Shown here piece by piece: positions 6,958-14,377 of a DNA stretch of 20,552 bases. Made by a program: the position numbers and the translations under genes. Positions within the stretch are counted from its first letter, which is position 1; every line of letters starts with the position of its first letter. The notes under the pieces were generated by a model. That model saw only the letters and a list, made by a program, of their open reading frames with translations. It made no database searches and was not told the DNA's origin. Source of the DNA: a virus; the IMG/VR virus record IMGVR_UViG_3300032893_000304, positions 1 to 20,552 of that record. One strand, 5' to 3'.

Positions 6958-7329
6958 CTACACCCTTTCCGCCTTCTTCAACATCATTGCATCCGCAGCT
7001 AGCTGATTGTTCTTGTCGGTGAGCCGATCCTCTACAGCGCGCTGCAGATCAATCTGACCTTCAGGACATGTAGTGGCCATGCGGAGTGCACAAATCACTA
7101 AATCAGCAACGTACTTAGACACCTCTTCACGCACCGTCGCTCCGGCCCACTCAACACCACCGTGTTCAGCGTCATTGACGATTCCGGCAAGCTTCCCGCC
7201 CGCCTTGTGAACATGCAACAACGCATGCGCAAAATCCTTGTGAGTCATAGGCGTTGAACGAAAGTCACGATGATAGTGCCCAGTCCACGGAAGCGATGAC
7301 TGCAGCTCGCGGAGCGTTTTGTCTGCCAT
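6958..7329 (-). CDS. MazG-like nucleotide pyrophosphohydrolase (tentative)
   Basis: A 123-residue, mostly helical protein. FAHALLHVHKAGGKLAGI, then the charged segment VREEVSKYVADLVICALR, then the tail IDLQRAVEDRL with KNNQ, follow the layout of phage MazG-like proteins, which hydrolyse NTPs or dNTPs to monophosphates. The second ExxD motif is imperfect: the expected Glu before xxAD is Tyr in KYVADLVI, with Glu three residues earlier. Catalytic activity is therefore uncertain. ATG 7329 is preferred because AAGGAG sits just upstream. The longer open frame to GTG 7458 runs through a structured intergenic segment and is probably fortuitous. Confidence 0.55.
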   Translation of the reverse strand: MADKTLRELQSSLPWTGHYHRDFRSTPMTHKDFAHALLHVHKAGGKLAGIVNDAEHGGVEWAGATVREEVSKYVADLVICALRMATTCPEGQIDLQRAVEDRLTDKNNQLAADAMMLKKAERV

Positions 7330-7335
7330 TCGTAA

Positions 7336-7341
7336 CTCCTT
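7336..7341 (-). promoter_or_regulatory. Shine-Dalgarno of the MazG-like gene
   Basis: Minus strand AAGGAG, 6 nt before ATG 7329. It lies 13 nt beyond the 3' arm of the inverted repeat at 7355-7370, so the structured segment could influence its access. It decides the start of this gene. Confidence 0.65.
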
Positions 7342-7354
7342 GTTAGTTGAAAGG

Positions 7355-7370
7355 GTAGGCGCCCTGCTGA
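7355..7370. repeat. Inverted repeat arm (left)
   Basis: Plus strand GTAGGCGCCCTGCTGA. It is the inverted partner of 7498-7513 with one mismatch, which is a G-U pair in RNA. Confidence 0.85.
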
Positions 7371-7497
7371 CTGTTAAGGGGACTGGGACACCCTTGCCGG
7401 GACCTGTGTGAACAGAATCCACTGCCTGCCACCATGTGCCGATCCCATCGGAGCGCACGACCGCGTTACCGGTCCCACACCCATCGGCACAGCCTCA

Positions 7498-7513
7498 TCA
7501 GCAGAGCGCCTAC
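7498..7513. repeat. Inverted repeat arm (right)
   Basis: Plus strand TCAGCAGAGCGCCTAC, the partner of 7355-7370. It overlaps the sbcC stop codon at 7510-7512. No flanking target duplication is visible. Confidence 0.85.
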
Positions 7514-9438
7514 AACACGACTGATACACCATTCTTCTTCCTGACTGTTATCTGATTCTGGAACTGAGACTGAAGATGAGCACTGTGTGTAATGCACAGA
7601 ATCGTCTCATACCTGGACACTTCTTTGTGGAGCAACCGCACCACTGCGTCTTCACCTGTCTCATCCAGGTGAGTGAAAGGCTCGTCGAGTCCCTTGAATC
7701 TCACTGGCTTGCGTGCCCGCTGCGCTGCCAGGTCACCGAGCGCCCAACCTACGGCAATATCTACCCGCCCTTTCTCGCCATCACTGTTGCCGTGGTAAAC
7801 GTCAGCGCCGTACCGATTGTGGGCAGACACTTGGAACTGCTCGCGGCTTTCTCCGCTCTTGAGCGTAGTCTGTGTACTGAACGTAATTTTCAAGTCACCA
7901 CCTGACAACGTATCCGCGTAATACTGTGCGCGCGAGGTAAGAAACGGCACTACAGAGTCAAGCACATAGCTACGCAAGCCCTGATTACTGAATGCCGCCA
8001 GCCAGTAGTTCAAATGAACTAAGTGCGTAGTTACGATGTGGATCCTGAAATGTATACTCCGTAATGCAGTCTCATGAGTCAGAAGAGATGTATTGGCTTG
8101 GTCAATCAGTCCCTGAAACGGATTGACAGTATCGTCCAAGTCAAGAATCTCAGCGTCAAGGTGCAGTACCTGCTGTTCTAGATCACACACAGCCTTCAGC
8201 TCTGCATTACGCTTCTGGATCGCTTCTGTTGTCTGGCGCAGGTAAGCGCGCAGTGTAGACAACTCAGTCTCCATTGCAGACTTTTCAGCGCTGAACTCAG
8301 ATAGCTGCTTTGTTTCCGTCGCCTTTATGCGTCCACGTTTACGCGCAATGTCATCCATCTTCTGTTGCAGCTCTGCGGCTTCTTTGCCCCATGCCTGCAT
8401 GCATACGTCTGCTGCGTCGGGATTCAACACCTGCTTGCACGTTGGGCATGACTTACCTACAAACTGGTCTATGGTTTGCAGGTCAGATGACAATTGCCTA
8501 AGCCTACCGACTGCCATTCCTTCTTCACGTGCCAACGCTTGTTGCTTCTCACCGGCTTGTCTGGTGATTTCTAGAGCACGTTCTTGGTACGCACGCAGAC
8601 CATCCTCTAGCGCAGCCACACGCTTGCCCTGGTCCTCTTGCTGAGCTAGCAAGGCACCAAGACCACCACGTGCGTACGCCTCATCTAGGCTCACCTCGAC
8701 AGCTACACGACGCTGCACCAACTCCTTACGCCTGTTCTCTATGATCGCCGCATGTTGATCACGCTGTTGCGTCAACTTGTTTATATGTATGTGTGCGTCA
8801 TTGATCTGAGTTTCAACACGTGCCTCACCAGCGCGTAGACCAGCCATCTCTTGTTGGAGACGAATCGTACGATCTTTGACCTTGACTTGCGCGGCAGAGA
8901 GTATGTGTGTCTGCAGAATGTTCTCTAGCACTTCCTTCTGCTGCTTGTCAGTCATAGCTGAGAACGACACTGAACCCGTACGCAACATCACACTTTGTGT
9001 GAACGTCATCAGATCCATACCTACAATGGTCTGAATCTGTTCTTGCGTGTCAGCGTTAGTGCCTTCAGATACCTCTTTCCACACACCACCAACCTGAGTA
9101 TGTACACGCACGTCATTAGGCTTCTTTACGCCGCCTAGCTTACGTGTACGATCGATCAAGTACTGTCTACCGTCGTCCTCCAGATACAGACGCACACGAC
9201 AATTAGCACCTACAGAACGGTTGACAACTTCATCAGCCTTGTACCCACGCATGGTCTCGCCATACAGCGCCCATACGATAGCTTCTAGAATTGTGCTCTT
9301 GCCTGCCCCATTACTATCTGCGCCCTGACTGTCTAGGTTGCGGCCGAACACTGCTACGAGACCGCGCGCACGTAGATCAATGGTCTGCTCGTCTCCGAAT
9401 GACAGGAAGTTCTGTACAGACACACTCGAGAATCTCAT
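7510..9438 (-). CDS. sbcC: SbcC/gp46-like recombination ATPase subunit
   Basis: A 642-residue SMC/Rad50-family ATPase that, with the SbcD subunit, resects and cleaves DNA ends. The N-terminus has VSVQNFLSFGDE and the Walker A SNGAGKST (about 42-49). Long coiled-coil arms flank the zinc hook CPTC at 331-334. The C-terminal lobe carries NSDGEKGRVDIA (about 551-562) in the position of the ABC signature, and Walker B FKGLDEPFTHLDETG with D585/E586. The length is close to T4 gp46 and much shorter than bacterial SbcC. It starts with an ATGA overlap on sbcD, indicating coupled synthesis of the two subunits. Confidence 0.93.
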   Translation of the reverse strand: MRFSSVSVQNFLSFGDEQTIDLRARGLVAVFGRNLDSQGADSNGAGKSTILEAIVWALYGETMRGYKADEVVNRSVGANCRVRLYLEDDGRQYLIDRTRKLGGVKKPNDVRVHTQVGGVWKEVSEGTNADTQEQIQTIVGMDLMTFTQSVMLRTGSVSFSAMTDKQQKEVLENILQTHILSAAQVKVKDRTIRLQQEMAGLRAGEARVETQINDAHIHINKLTQQRDQHAAIIENRRKELVQRRVAVEVSLDEAYARGGLGALLAQQEDQGKRVAALEDGLRAYQERALEITRQAGEKQQALAREEGMAVGRLRQLSSDLQTIDQFVGKSCPTCKQVLNPDAADVCMQAWGKEAAELQQKMDDIARKRGRIKATETKQLSEFSAEKSAMETELSTLRAYLRQTTEAIQKRNAELKAVCDLEQQVLHLDAEILDLDDTVNPFQGLIDQANTSLLTHETALRSIHFRIHIVTTHLVHLNYWLAAFSNQGLRSYVLDSVVPFLTSRAQYYADTLSGGDLKITFSTQTTLKSGESREQFQVSAHNRYGADVYHGNSDGEKGRVDIAVGWALGDLAAQRARKPVRFKGLDEPFTHLDETGEDAVVRLLHKEVSRYETILCITHSAHLQSQFQNQITVRKKNGVSVVL

Positions 9439-10496
9439 GTGTCTTCCACCTCTTGCAGAATCTCAAGGCCAAGCTGAACAAGATAGTCGGTGTCTAGACC
9501 GTCTGTGCCTTGCGTACCTGACGCCACCCAACGTTGGACCATGTCTTGGTATGACATGCCGTGCTCAATGGCTATGCGTGGTCCTTGCACAGGAACAGCT
9601 ATCTCTGCAAACTCAACTTCCAAAGAACGCAGATTGTGTTTAGTCCGCAAAGACTCAATCTCATCGTCAGAATACGTACGCGTCGCAGTCATTCTAACGT
9701 AGTCGTCATCCAGACCATAAAAGTCACTCTCGCGCGTACGCATGAAACGAGGAGCCTTAAGAAGAACACGCACATGACTTCTGGTGTTTGTGTCGTAGAC
9801 AATGAACCCACGTTCCGCATCGCCAGCATCCCCCCAAGTGTGTTGTAGAGGAGCACCGATGTAATAGAAATGGTCGGAAACCTGTTGGTGCTTGTGAAAG
9901 TGCCCTAAGTAACCGGCGTCAAACGCAGTTACATTCAAGTCAGACACTTGTGCATCGTTGCGGTTGGCATACACAAAGTCAGCGCCAACCAAAGCGCCCT
10001 GCAAACCAAGATGCCCGAGAAACATCTTGAAACCAGAACGAGGCGGTGGCTGCTTCACCACCTCACGCAAATGCGCAATATCTTCAGTGTATGGCACCGC
10101 CATCAAATTGATGGGCTCTTTTCGCTGGCTCTCTACAACACACCAACCTGGCTGAGACACTACAGTGCAGATTGTCTCAAGAGACATGACACTGTACACA
10201 CTGCCTTCTTTGTCGGCTTGGTCATGATTTCCATGTATGAGAACCACAGGAACATTGAACTTAGATAGCATCTCATACATCGCATTGAACGCATGAACTG
10301 CAATGCGCCCGCGCGTGTGGAACAGATCTCCACCAAACAGAACCAAATCTATGTCCGGGTGATTGTCTATGTATGTAAGTATCTGTTTGACACAACTGAC
10401 TGCATCTGCGAGACGACTATTCATGCCATCCGGTAGTATGGTGGCGTACGGCTTAAACAGGTGCGCATGCAAGTCGCTGAACAACAGTATCTTCAC
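9435..10496 (-). CDS. sbcD: SbcD/gp47-like nuclease subunit
   Basis: A 353-residue metallophosphoesterase, the nuclease partner of the SbcC-like ATPase (T4 gp47, Mre11). Metal-binding motifs appear in order: FSDLHAH (D8, H10), GGDLFH (55-60), HGNHD (88-92), GHLGL (161-165) and GHFHKH (198-203), followed by the capping strand YIGAPLQHTWGD. It starts at GTG 10496 in a GTGA overlap with the cupin-like gene. In T4 the pair makes 3' ssDNA tails for UvsX-driven, recombination-dependent replication. The UvsX-like and SSB genes just upstream fit that scheme. Confidence 0.93.
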   Translation of the reverse strand: MKILLFSDLHAHLFKPYATILPDGMNSRLADAVSCVKQILTYIDNHPDIDLVLFGGDLFHTRGRIAVHAFNAMYEMLSKFNVPVVLIHGNHDQADKEGSVYSVMSLETICTVVSQPGWCVVESQRKEPINLMAVPYTEDIAHLREVVKQPPPRSGFKMFLGHLGLQGALVGADFVYANRNDAQVSDLNVTAFDAGYLGHFHKHQQVSDHFYYIGAPLQHTWGDAGDAERGFIVYDTNTRSHVRVLLKAPRFMRTRESDFYGLDDDYVRMTATRTYSDDEIESLRTKHNLRSLEVEFAEIAVPVQGPRIAIEHGMSYQDMVQRWVASGTQGTDGLDTDYLVQLGLEILQEVEDT

Positions 10497-11032
10497 TTGA
10501 CAGCTGCCTTTGTCCGCTTCTCTCGCTTCTGCCGTAGGAAATCACGCCACTCTGTGAACACACCAGTGTCACGTGACCAAAATCCCCAAGATGATGTCTT
10601 CGGACCTACAATGAATAGAGTCCAAGCGTCATCCTCACGCAAGTCAACCCGATGGTAAGTGCCATGCGTGATCCAATTCAACCGACCTGGTCTCACTTCA
10701 CGTGTCGTGACTTCCCTGCCTTCAATCCTGCGCTCCTCGAAGTACCCACCAGCCAATACCAAACTGAGTGCCCATGCCCATGGGTGATTGTGCAGCTCAA
10801 GATCATCGTCGCTACGATGAAACTTATGCAGGTAAACGCCGAACCCATAGTCATTGTAGATGACACCAGGACGCAAGTCACCGTACTCGTCAAACGGGTC
10901 GGATCCATCTGCCATACGTGGTCTGCCGATGATGTAGTACCGACTGAGATATGGACTGGACCCGGAACGATCGCGAATGATTCTAGGGCGCGCCATTCGC
11001 TTAACCAACTGGTTAATCAAAAATCGTATCAT
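10493..11032 (-). CDS. Cupin-fold protein
   Basis: A 179-residue protein. The central segment LHKFHRSDDDLELHNHPWAW, followed by LVLAGGYFEERR and, later, ITHGTYHRVDL, has the cupin layout: a His pair in motif 1, a glycine turn, and a second His in motif 2. It could bind a metal and act as an isomerase, dioxygenase or sugar-modifying enzyme, but substrate and reaction cannot be read. The N-terminus is basic (MIRFLINQLVKRMARPR). It sits between an HNH protein and sbcD, overlapping both (TAATG, GTGA), so it is expressed with the recombination genes even though no link is obvious. Confidence 0.65.
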   Translation of the reverse strand: MIRFLINQLVKRMARPRIIRDRSGSSPYLSRYYIIGRPRMADGSDPFDEYGDLRPGVIYNDYGFGVYLHKFHRSDDDLELHNHPWAWALSLVLAGGYFEERRIEGREVTTREVRPGRLNWITHGTYHRVDLREDDAWTLFIVGPKTSSWGFWSRDTGVFTEWRDFLRQKREKRTKAAVK

Positions 11033-11403
11033 TAGCGTCCTTTCTTTTTGGCTTCTCTGTATTTGTGCTTGTTCATGGCGCCATCGTGTCCATTACACAC
11101 AATACACAGCAAAGACAGGTTACCTGCAACGTAGTCACGCCAGTAAAAGCGCATGCGTGTCAGCTGGTTCTTACGATTAGGCTCCCAATCACGACCGCGA
11201 GGATGGTGAAACGCAAGTTCCTTAACACTCCCACACTCAACGCACTCGCCACCAAGTACTTTGCGTAGCTTATCACGCAACTCATGCGCCTTACGACGTA
11301 CGCGCGATCGTCTACGGGACCATTCAGTCCTGTTGTCACGTAACCTAGGCGGGACTATTTCGTCCCATGAAATCGGATACCCGAACACAGAGTACGTGAT
11401 CAC
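11032..11403 (-). CDS. HNH endonuclease
   Basis: A 123-residue basic protein with a compact HNH fold. ECVECG (C54, C57) and LAFHHPRGRDW (H66, H67) are followed by NLSLLCIVCNGHDG (C100, C103, then N-G-H), giving a four-Cys zinc site around a beta-beta-alpha-metal core. The N-terminal half is Arg-rich and likely contacts DNA. It starts at GTG 11403 in a GTGA overlap with the recombinase stop. Candidate roles are homing endonuclease, nickase or junction-processing enzyme; nothing in the sequence separates these. Confidence 0.8.
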   Translation of the reverse strand: MITYSVFGYPISWDEIVPPRLRDNRTEWSRRRSRVRRKAHELRDKLRKVLGGECVECGSVKELAFHHPRGRDWEPNRKNQLTRMRFYWRDYVAGNLSLLCIVCNGHDGAMNKHKYREAKKKGR

Positions 11404-12593
11404 AGAAAGGCCAGAACATTACTGACAAGGTCATTGAACTCTGGGTGACTGACGACCTTCTCAACGAAGCCATTGTATCCTTGGAACTTGACTTCTTGAT
11501 GCGTCTGAGGTGTCACCCACACAGACCATGATGATTTGTTCTCCTTGACGATGAACCCTAGTCGTGCGCCAACCTCCCACACTGTGTAGTCGTTGACGAA
11601 ACCACGATGGGCCATGACAACGGCTTCACACTCCTTCAGGATACCGGCCATCGAGTTTTTCAGCGCCTTGACCCTGATCTTCTGCCCTATGATCTGCTCT
11701 TGTCCTGTAGCCGCATCCGTTTCTTTGATTGCACCACAACCAGTCAACTGAAGGCGTACAGTCGCGAAGTATTTGGGCTTGTTGCCACCCATCGTCTCTC
11801 GCGCAGGTCCCCACTGCGTGCCGATGGCTGTATACTCGTGGTTGGTGTACAGATAGCAAGCTCTGGTCTTGGAGATGATTCCATTGATCAAGCGCATACC
11901 ATCTGAGATGACCTTAGCTTGGCGCATACCAAACTTCTGTGCTTGAGTCATTGGAGACTCCTTTGAGTCAGGCTCTACAAGATCAACACCAGACACAGCG
12001 CCCAAAGAATCCCAAATCAACAGAACAAAGCGATCCGGTGCTTCTTTCTGTACGAACTGCAATGCGCGATACTGCTTGTCGAACACATCCTCAAGACCCT
12101 CAGCCTGAATCCGAATTATTCTTGAGATGTCTACGCCTAGTTTGCGCCAGTAAACGTGATCCACACGCTCTTCTGTATCTGTGATTACGACAATCCCACC
12201 TTTGGACTGCACTTCAGCCGCGATCTGCGCGCACAGTGTTGTCTTGCCACTGTTTGGAGGACCACTGATCTCGACCTGCCTACCGAAAGGCATCAGTGAC
12301 GATCCAACAGGTCTGCCGCCTCTGAGAACAGCGTCAACAACAATGCTTCGCGTAGATACCCAATTGTCTACACGAGACAAGGTGTCTTGTGCATCAAGGC
12401 GCATAGAAGCGTCAGAACCAAACGCTTTGTTGAGATCACCCTGAATCTTTGTCAGTATGCCGTCAACTGCAGTGTCTTTGAGCGCAACAGGTACAACCGC
12501 AGCCGGAACTTCTGCGGTTGCACCTTCAGGCTCAGCATCGGGCGCGACAGACACTGTGTCAGTCTCTACGCTCCCCGCTGGTCTTCTTCTCAC
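11400..12593 (-). CDS. uvsX: RecA/UvsX-like recombinase
   Basis: A 397-residue strand-exchange ATPase. An Ala/Pro/Val-rich N-terminal stretch (1-40) precedes the core. Walker A is SGPPNSGKTT (about 110-119). VITDTEERVD (136-145) supplies the conserved Glu. Walker B is VLLIWDSLGAV (190-200). TNHEYTAIGTQWGPARETMGG (250-270) occupies the L2/ATP-cap region and KPKYFATVRLQL matches the following RecA strand. It starts at GTG 12593 within a GTGA overlap on the SSB gene. With the gp32-like SSB and the putative UvsY it forms a T4-type presynaptic filament set. Choosing RecA or UvsX as a name is a matter of family resolution; phage context favours UvsX. Confidence 0.92.
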   Translation of the reverse strand: MRRRPAGSVETDTVSVAPDAEPEGATAEVPAAVVPVALKDTAVDGILTKIQGDLNKAFGSDASMRLDAQDTLSRVDNWVSTRSIVVDAVLRGGRPVGSSLMPFGRQVEISGPPNSGKTTLCAQIAAEVQSKGGIVVITDTEERVDHVYWRKLGVDISRIIRIQAEGLEDVFDKQYRALQFVQKEAPDRFVLLIWDSLGAVSGVDLVEPDSKESPMTQAQKFGMRQAKVISDGMRLINGIISKTRACYLYTNHEYTAIGTQWGPARETMGGNKPKYFATVRLQLTGCGAIKETDAATGQEQIIGQKIRVKALKNSMAGILKECEAVVMAHRGFVNDYTVWEVGARLGFIVKENKSSWSVWVTPQTHQEVKFQGYNGFVEKVVSHPEFNDLVSNVLAFL

Positions 12594-13708
12594 GACTTAA
12601 GTGCCTCACGCATCTGAGCTTCGAGCATATCCGCTTCCGTGGTAGCGGGAGCTGCTGCCGCGGCGGAGGTACGCCGACGCTTCATTGCCGCGGGTGGTAC
12701 CAGCTTTCCGGAGTGTTCGCCACATGGCTGAAAGAATGGGCAAGGCTCAAAGTGCTCAGTCTTCTTAGTCGCAGGGTCCGTTTGGTCGCCTCCTGCGCAC
12801 TGGACGTCAGCTTGATCGAACGTAACCTTGTCTTTGAAGCAAGGCGGAGGTGGCTCAGCCGCAGGAGGCTGTGTCTGTGCTTTCTGAGGGGATGGAGCGG
12901 GTGGAGCGGGTGGCGTAGGGGGAGGCAAAGCCGCCACTGGTGGCGGTGTCGCAGGCGGCGGCAATCCAGGAGGCTGTTTAGCTGTACCACCAGCGACAGC
13001 ACCCTGTGGTGTGAGAGCTGCCAACATGTCCTCATTCGAGCGAGGCATGTTGATCTTATCTAGATCAATCAGCAACTCTGACAATTTCTTCCGTCCGCTG
13101 ATTTGAACAGGACGCGCAGGTGGAGCAGGAATCACTGTGTACTTGGTGGCGAGTTCCTCACCAATCTTCGTGATCATGATGTCGTAGCCGTTGACAGGAT
13201 CCGTTAGATCCTGCTGCAACTGTGCGAACATGTTGATCAGTTGCGAGTACACCATTGGGCCATAACCGAAAATCTGTACCTTGGTCTGGCCTTCCTCAAA
13301 CGGACATGGGTCTGTAGCGCCACTGGTTCGGTAGTCGTCTACATCCTTCTTTGTGTAGACAGGATCCTTCATGTCGATGATATTGGAGTAGTAACGTTTC
13401 TTGGCTACGATTCGCTGTGCTGCCTCTGCATCGGCTGGATCTCCTGTAGCGCGCATCTTCGCAACATGCGCACAGATTGGGCAACCGACACCGGCGCACG
13501 GAAACATCTGCTCTTCAGGACCCACGTTGAAGTGAGTCATGATTGCACGCTCAAAGGACTTTGCCTCGTCAGTCCATGGCGGCAACAAACGAATCTTGTT
13601 GTTACCTGAGGAGGGATTCCAATAGCGAAACCCACCAGCACTACGAGCAGCAGCGGCAGCGGCTAATTCAGCCTGCTTTTGATTGATGTACCCAAGATCA
13701 ACACCCAT
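12590..13708 (-). CDS. gp32-like ssDNA-binding protein
   Basis: A 372-residue zinc-containing single-strand binding protein of the T4 gp32 type. The N-terminus is Ala-rich; FRYWNPSSGNNKIRLLPPW leads into the OB core, and the zinc ligands appear as THF...C...CPIC (H59, C71, C76, C79). GYGPMVYSQLINMF and GYDIMITKIG match later gp32 strands. From about 244 to 289 there is a Pro/Ala-rich linker, followed by a second Cys cluster (C290, C304, C323, C329), a basic KRRR patch and an acidic helical end that may serve as the protein-interaction tail. AAAGGAG before ATG 13708 makes a strong ribosome site, fitting a protein needed in large amounts. Confidence 0.88.
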   Translation of the reverse strand: MGVDLGYINQKQAELAAAAAARSAGGFRYWNPSSGNNKIRLLPPWTDEAKSFERAIMTHFNVGPEEQMFPCAGVGCPICAHVAKMRATGDPADAEAAQRIVAKKRYYSNIIDMKDPVYTKKDVDDYRTSGATDPCPFEEGQTKVQIFGYGPMVYSQLINMFAQLQQDLTDPVNGYDIMITKIGEELATKYTVIPAPPARPVQISGRKKLSELLIDLDKINMPRSNEDMLAALTPQGAVAGGTAKQPPGLPPPATPPPVAALPPPTPPAPPAPSPQKAQTQPPAAEPPPPCFKDKVTFDQADVQCAGGDQTDPATKKTEHFEPCPFFQPCGEHSGKLVPPAAMKRRRTSAAAAAPATTEADMLEAQMREALKS

Positions 13709-13713
13709 GTGGT

Positions 13714-13720
13714 CTCCTTT
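13714..13720 (-). promoter_or_regulatory. Strong Shine-Dalgarno of the SSB gene
   Basis: Minus strand AAAGGAG, 5 nt before ATG 13708, in a 35-nt gap after the upstream gene. It allows translation of the SSB independent of coupling. Confidence 0.65.
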
Positions 13721-13743
13721 TTCCCTTCGTGCGGTTTCTTTAG

Positions 13744-14370
13744 CTAGGCCGGGCGCCGGCGAATTTTCGGTACTTGCATCGGTGCAGCACCGCTTGCTGG
13801 TGCTGGTAACGTCGGCGCCGGAACAACAGAACCATCAAACCCCATCTGTCCTGGCAATGGTTGTGACGGACTCCTCTCACGTGTCTTAGCAATCAACGTC
13901 TCAGCTACGTCACGTTGCTGTTCAACAACACGTGTAGGGGACATTGTCTGCCGAGTGATCCCTCCCAATTGAATAAGCATGTCGCGACGCTGAGCCATCG
14001 CTCGTGCACACTCATCAAGCTGATTAGCGAGCAAATCAGCCTCAAAGTATGCTGTCTGTAGCGCAACATAACGAGGGTCGGTAATCACCTCGTTCTCGCA
14101 CATCTTTTCCGTGTATTTGAAACCAGGGACCGTCTTAGCCAAATTGCGCTTCTCGTTATCAACGCGCGCATACATTTGCTCCAATTCTGCCTTCTTGAAC
14201 AGAGCTTTGGTGCGTGCCGTAGTCGCTAGATACGCGTAGTAGTAGTACTTCTCGGCTTGCGTAGACAACTCCTCTTCCAAATTCGTCCGGTCAACCGAGA
14301 TGTCCTCTGAGAACGTGTATGCGTACTCTATACCGTCAAGCTTGATCTCAATGTTAGGTAGCTTTGCCAT
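13744..14370 (-). CDS. Putative UvsY-like recombination mediator
   Basis: About 208 residues from ATG 14370, which has GAGG at 5 nt spacing and lies 7 nt after the polymerase stop. An in-frame start at 14433 would reach back into the polymerase gene. The first 135 residues are helical: SVDRTNLEEELSTQAEKYYYY, then YLATTARTKALFKKAELE, a segment ENEVITDPRYVALQTAYFEA, and ending RRDMLIQLGG. This succession (Leu/Glu/Tyr-rich helix, Lys-rich helix, short insertion, then a helix ending in I-x-x-G) recalls T4 UvsY, which loads UvsX on SSB-coated ssDNA. The C-terminal 70 residues are Pro/Ala-rich. Its place beside the gp32-like and UvsX-like genes supports the idea, but homology is inferred from layout, not shown. 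Confidence 0.55.
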   Translation of the reverse strand: MAKLPNIEIKLDGIEYAYTFSEDISVDRTNLEEELSTQAEKYYYYAYLATTARTKALFKKAELEQMYARVDNEKRNLAKTVPGFKYTEKMCENEVITDPRYVALQTAYFEADLLANQLDECARAMAQRRDMLIQLGGITRQTMSPTRVVEQQRDVAETLIAKTRERSPSQPLPGQMGFDGSVVPAPTLPAPASGAAPMQVPKIRRRPA

Positions 14371-14377
14371 TCCAACC

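Larger units (their letters stand above)
7355..7513 (-). ncRNA. Candidate structured RNA or leader with 16-nt terminal inverted repeat
   Basis: The 5' arm (7513-7498, GTAGGCGCTCTGCTGA) and 3' arm (7370-7355, TCAGCAGGGCGCCTAC) pair over 16 positions with a single G-U wobble, closing a 127-nt interior. Inside are a perfect 9-bp stem (TGTGCCGAT at 7491-7483 with ATCGGCACA at 7443-7435), which encloses a GACCG/CGGTC hairpin (7474-7459), and a GTGGA/TTCAC hairpin (7422-7408). AAGGG/CCCTT (7395-7376) is another possible stem. One GGGAC (7476-7472) faces three GTCCC copies, so alternative pairings are possible. The 5' arm includes the sbcC stop TAG. No known RNA family is recognised. It may be a stand-alone RNA, a cis-regulatory leader of the MazG-like gene, or an mRNA-processing or stability element. 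Confidence 0.6.

Noticed and set aside
7330-7458. N-terminal extension of the MazG-like protein from GTG 7458
   Set aside because: It would translate through the structured segment, is Gly/Pro-rich and unlike the rest, and a clear AAGGAG supports ATG 7329.
7371-7513. Hammerhead ribozyme: CTGATGA follows the 5' stem and a GTC precedes the 3' arm
   Set aside because: The second core element reads GATG instead of GAAA, and the GTC is two bases out of register with the stem pairing, so the catalytic core cannot form.
7355-7513. Miniature inverted-repeat transposon
   Set aside because: No target-site duplication flanks the repeats, no second copy was noticed in the window, and one arm coincides with the sbcC stop codon.
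12518-13063. Long plus-strand frame opposite the SSB gene
   Set aside because: It arises opposite the Pro/Ala-rich linker codons and has no recognisable protein features.
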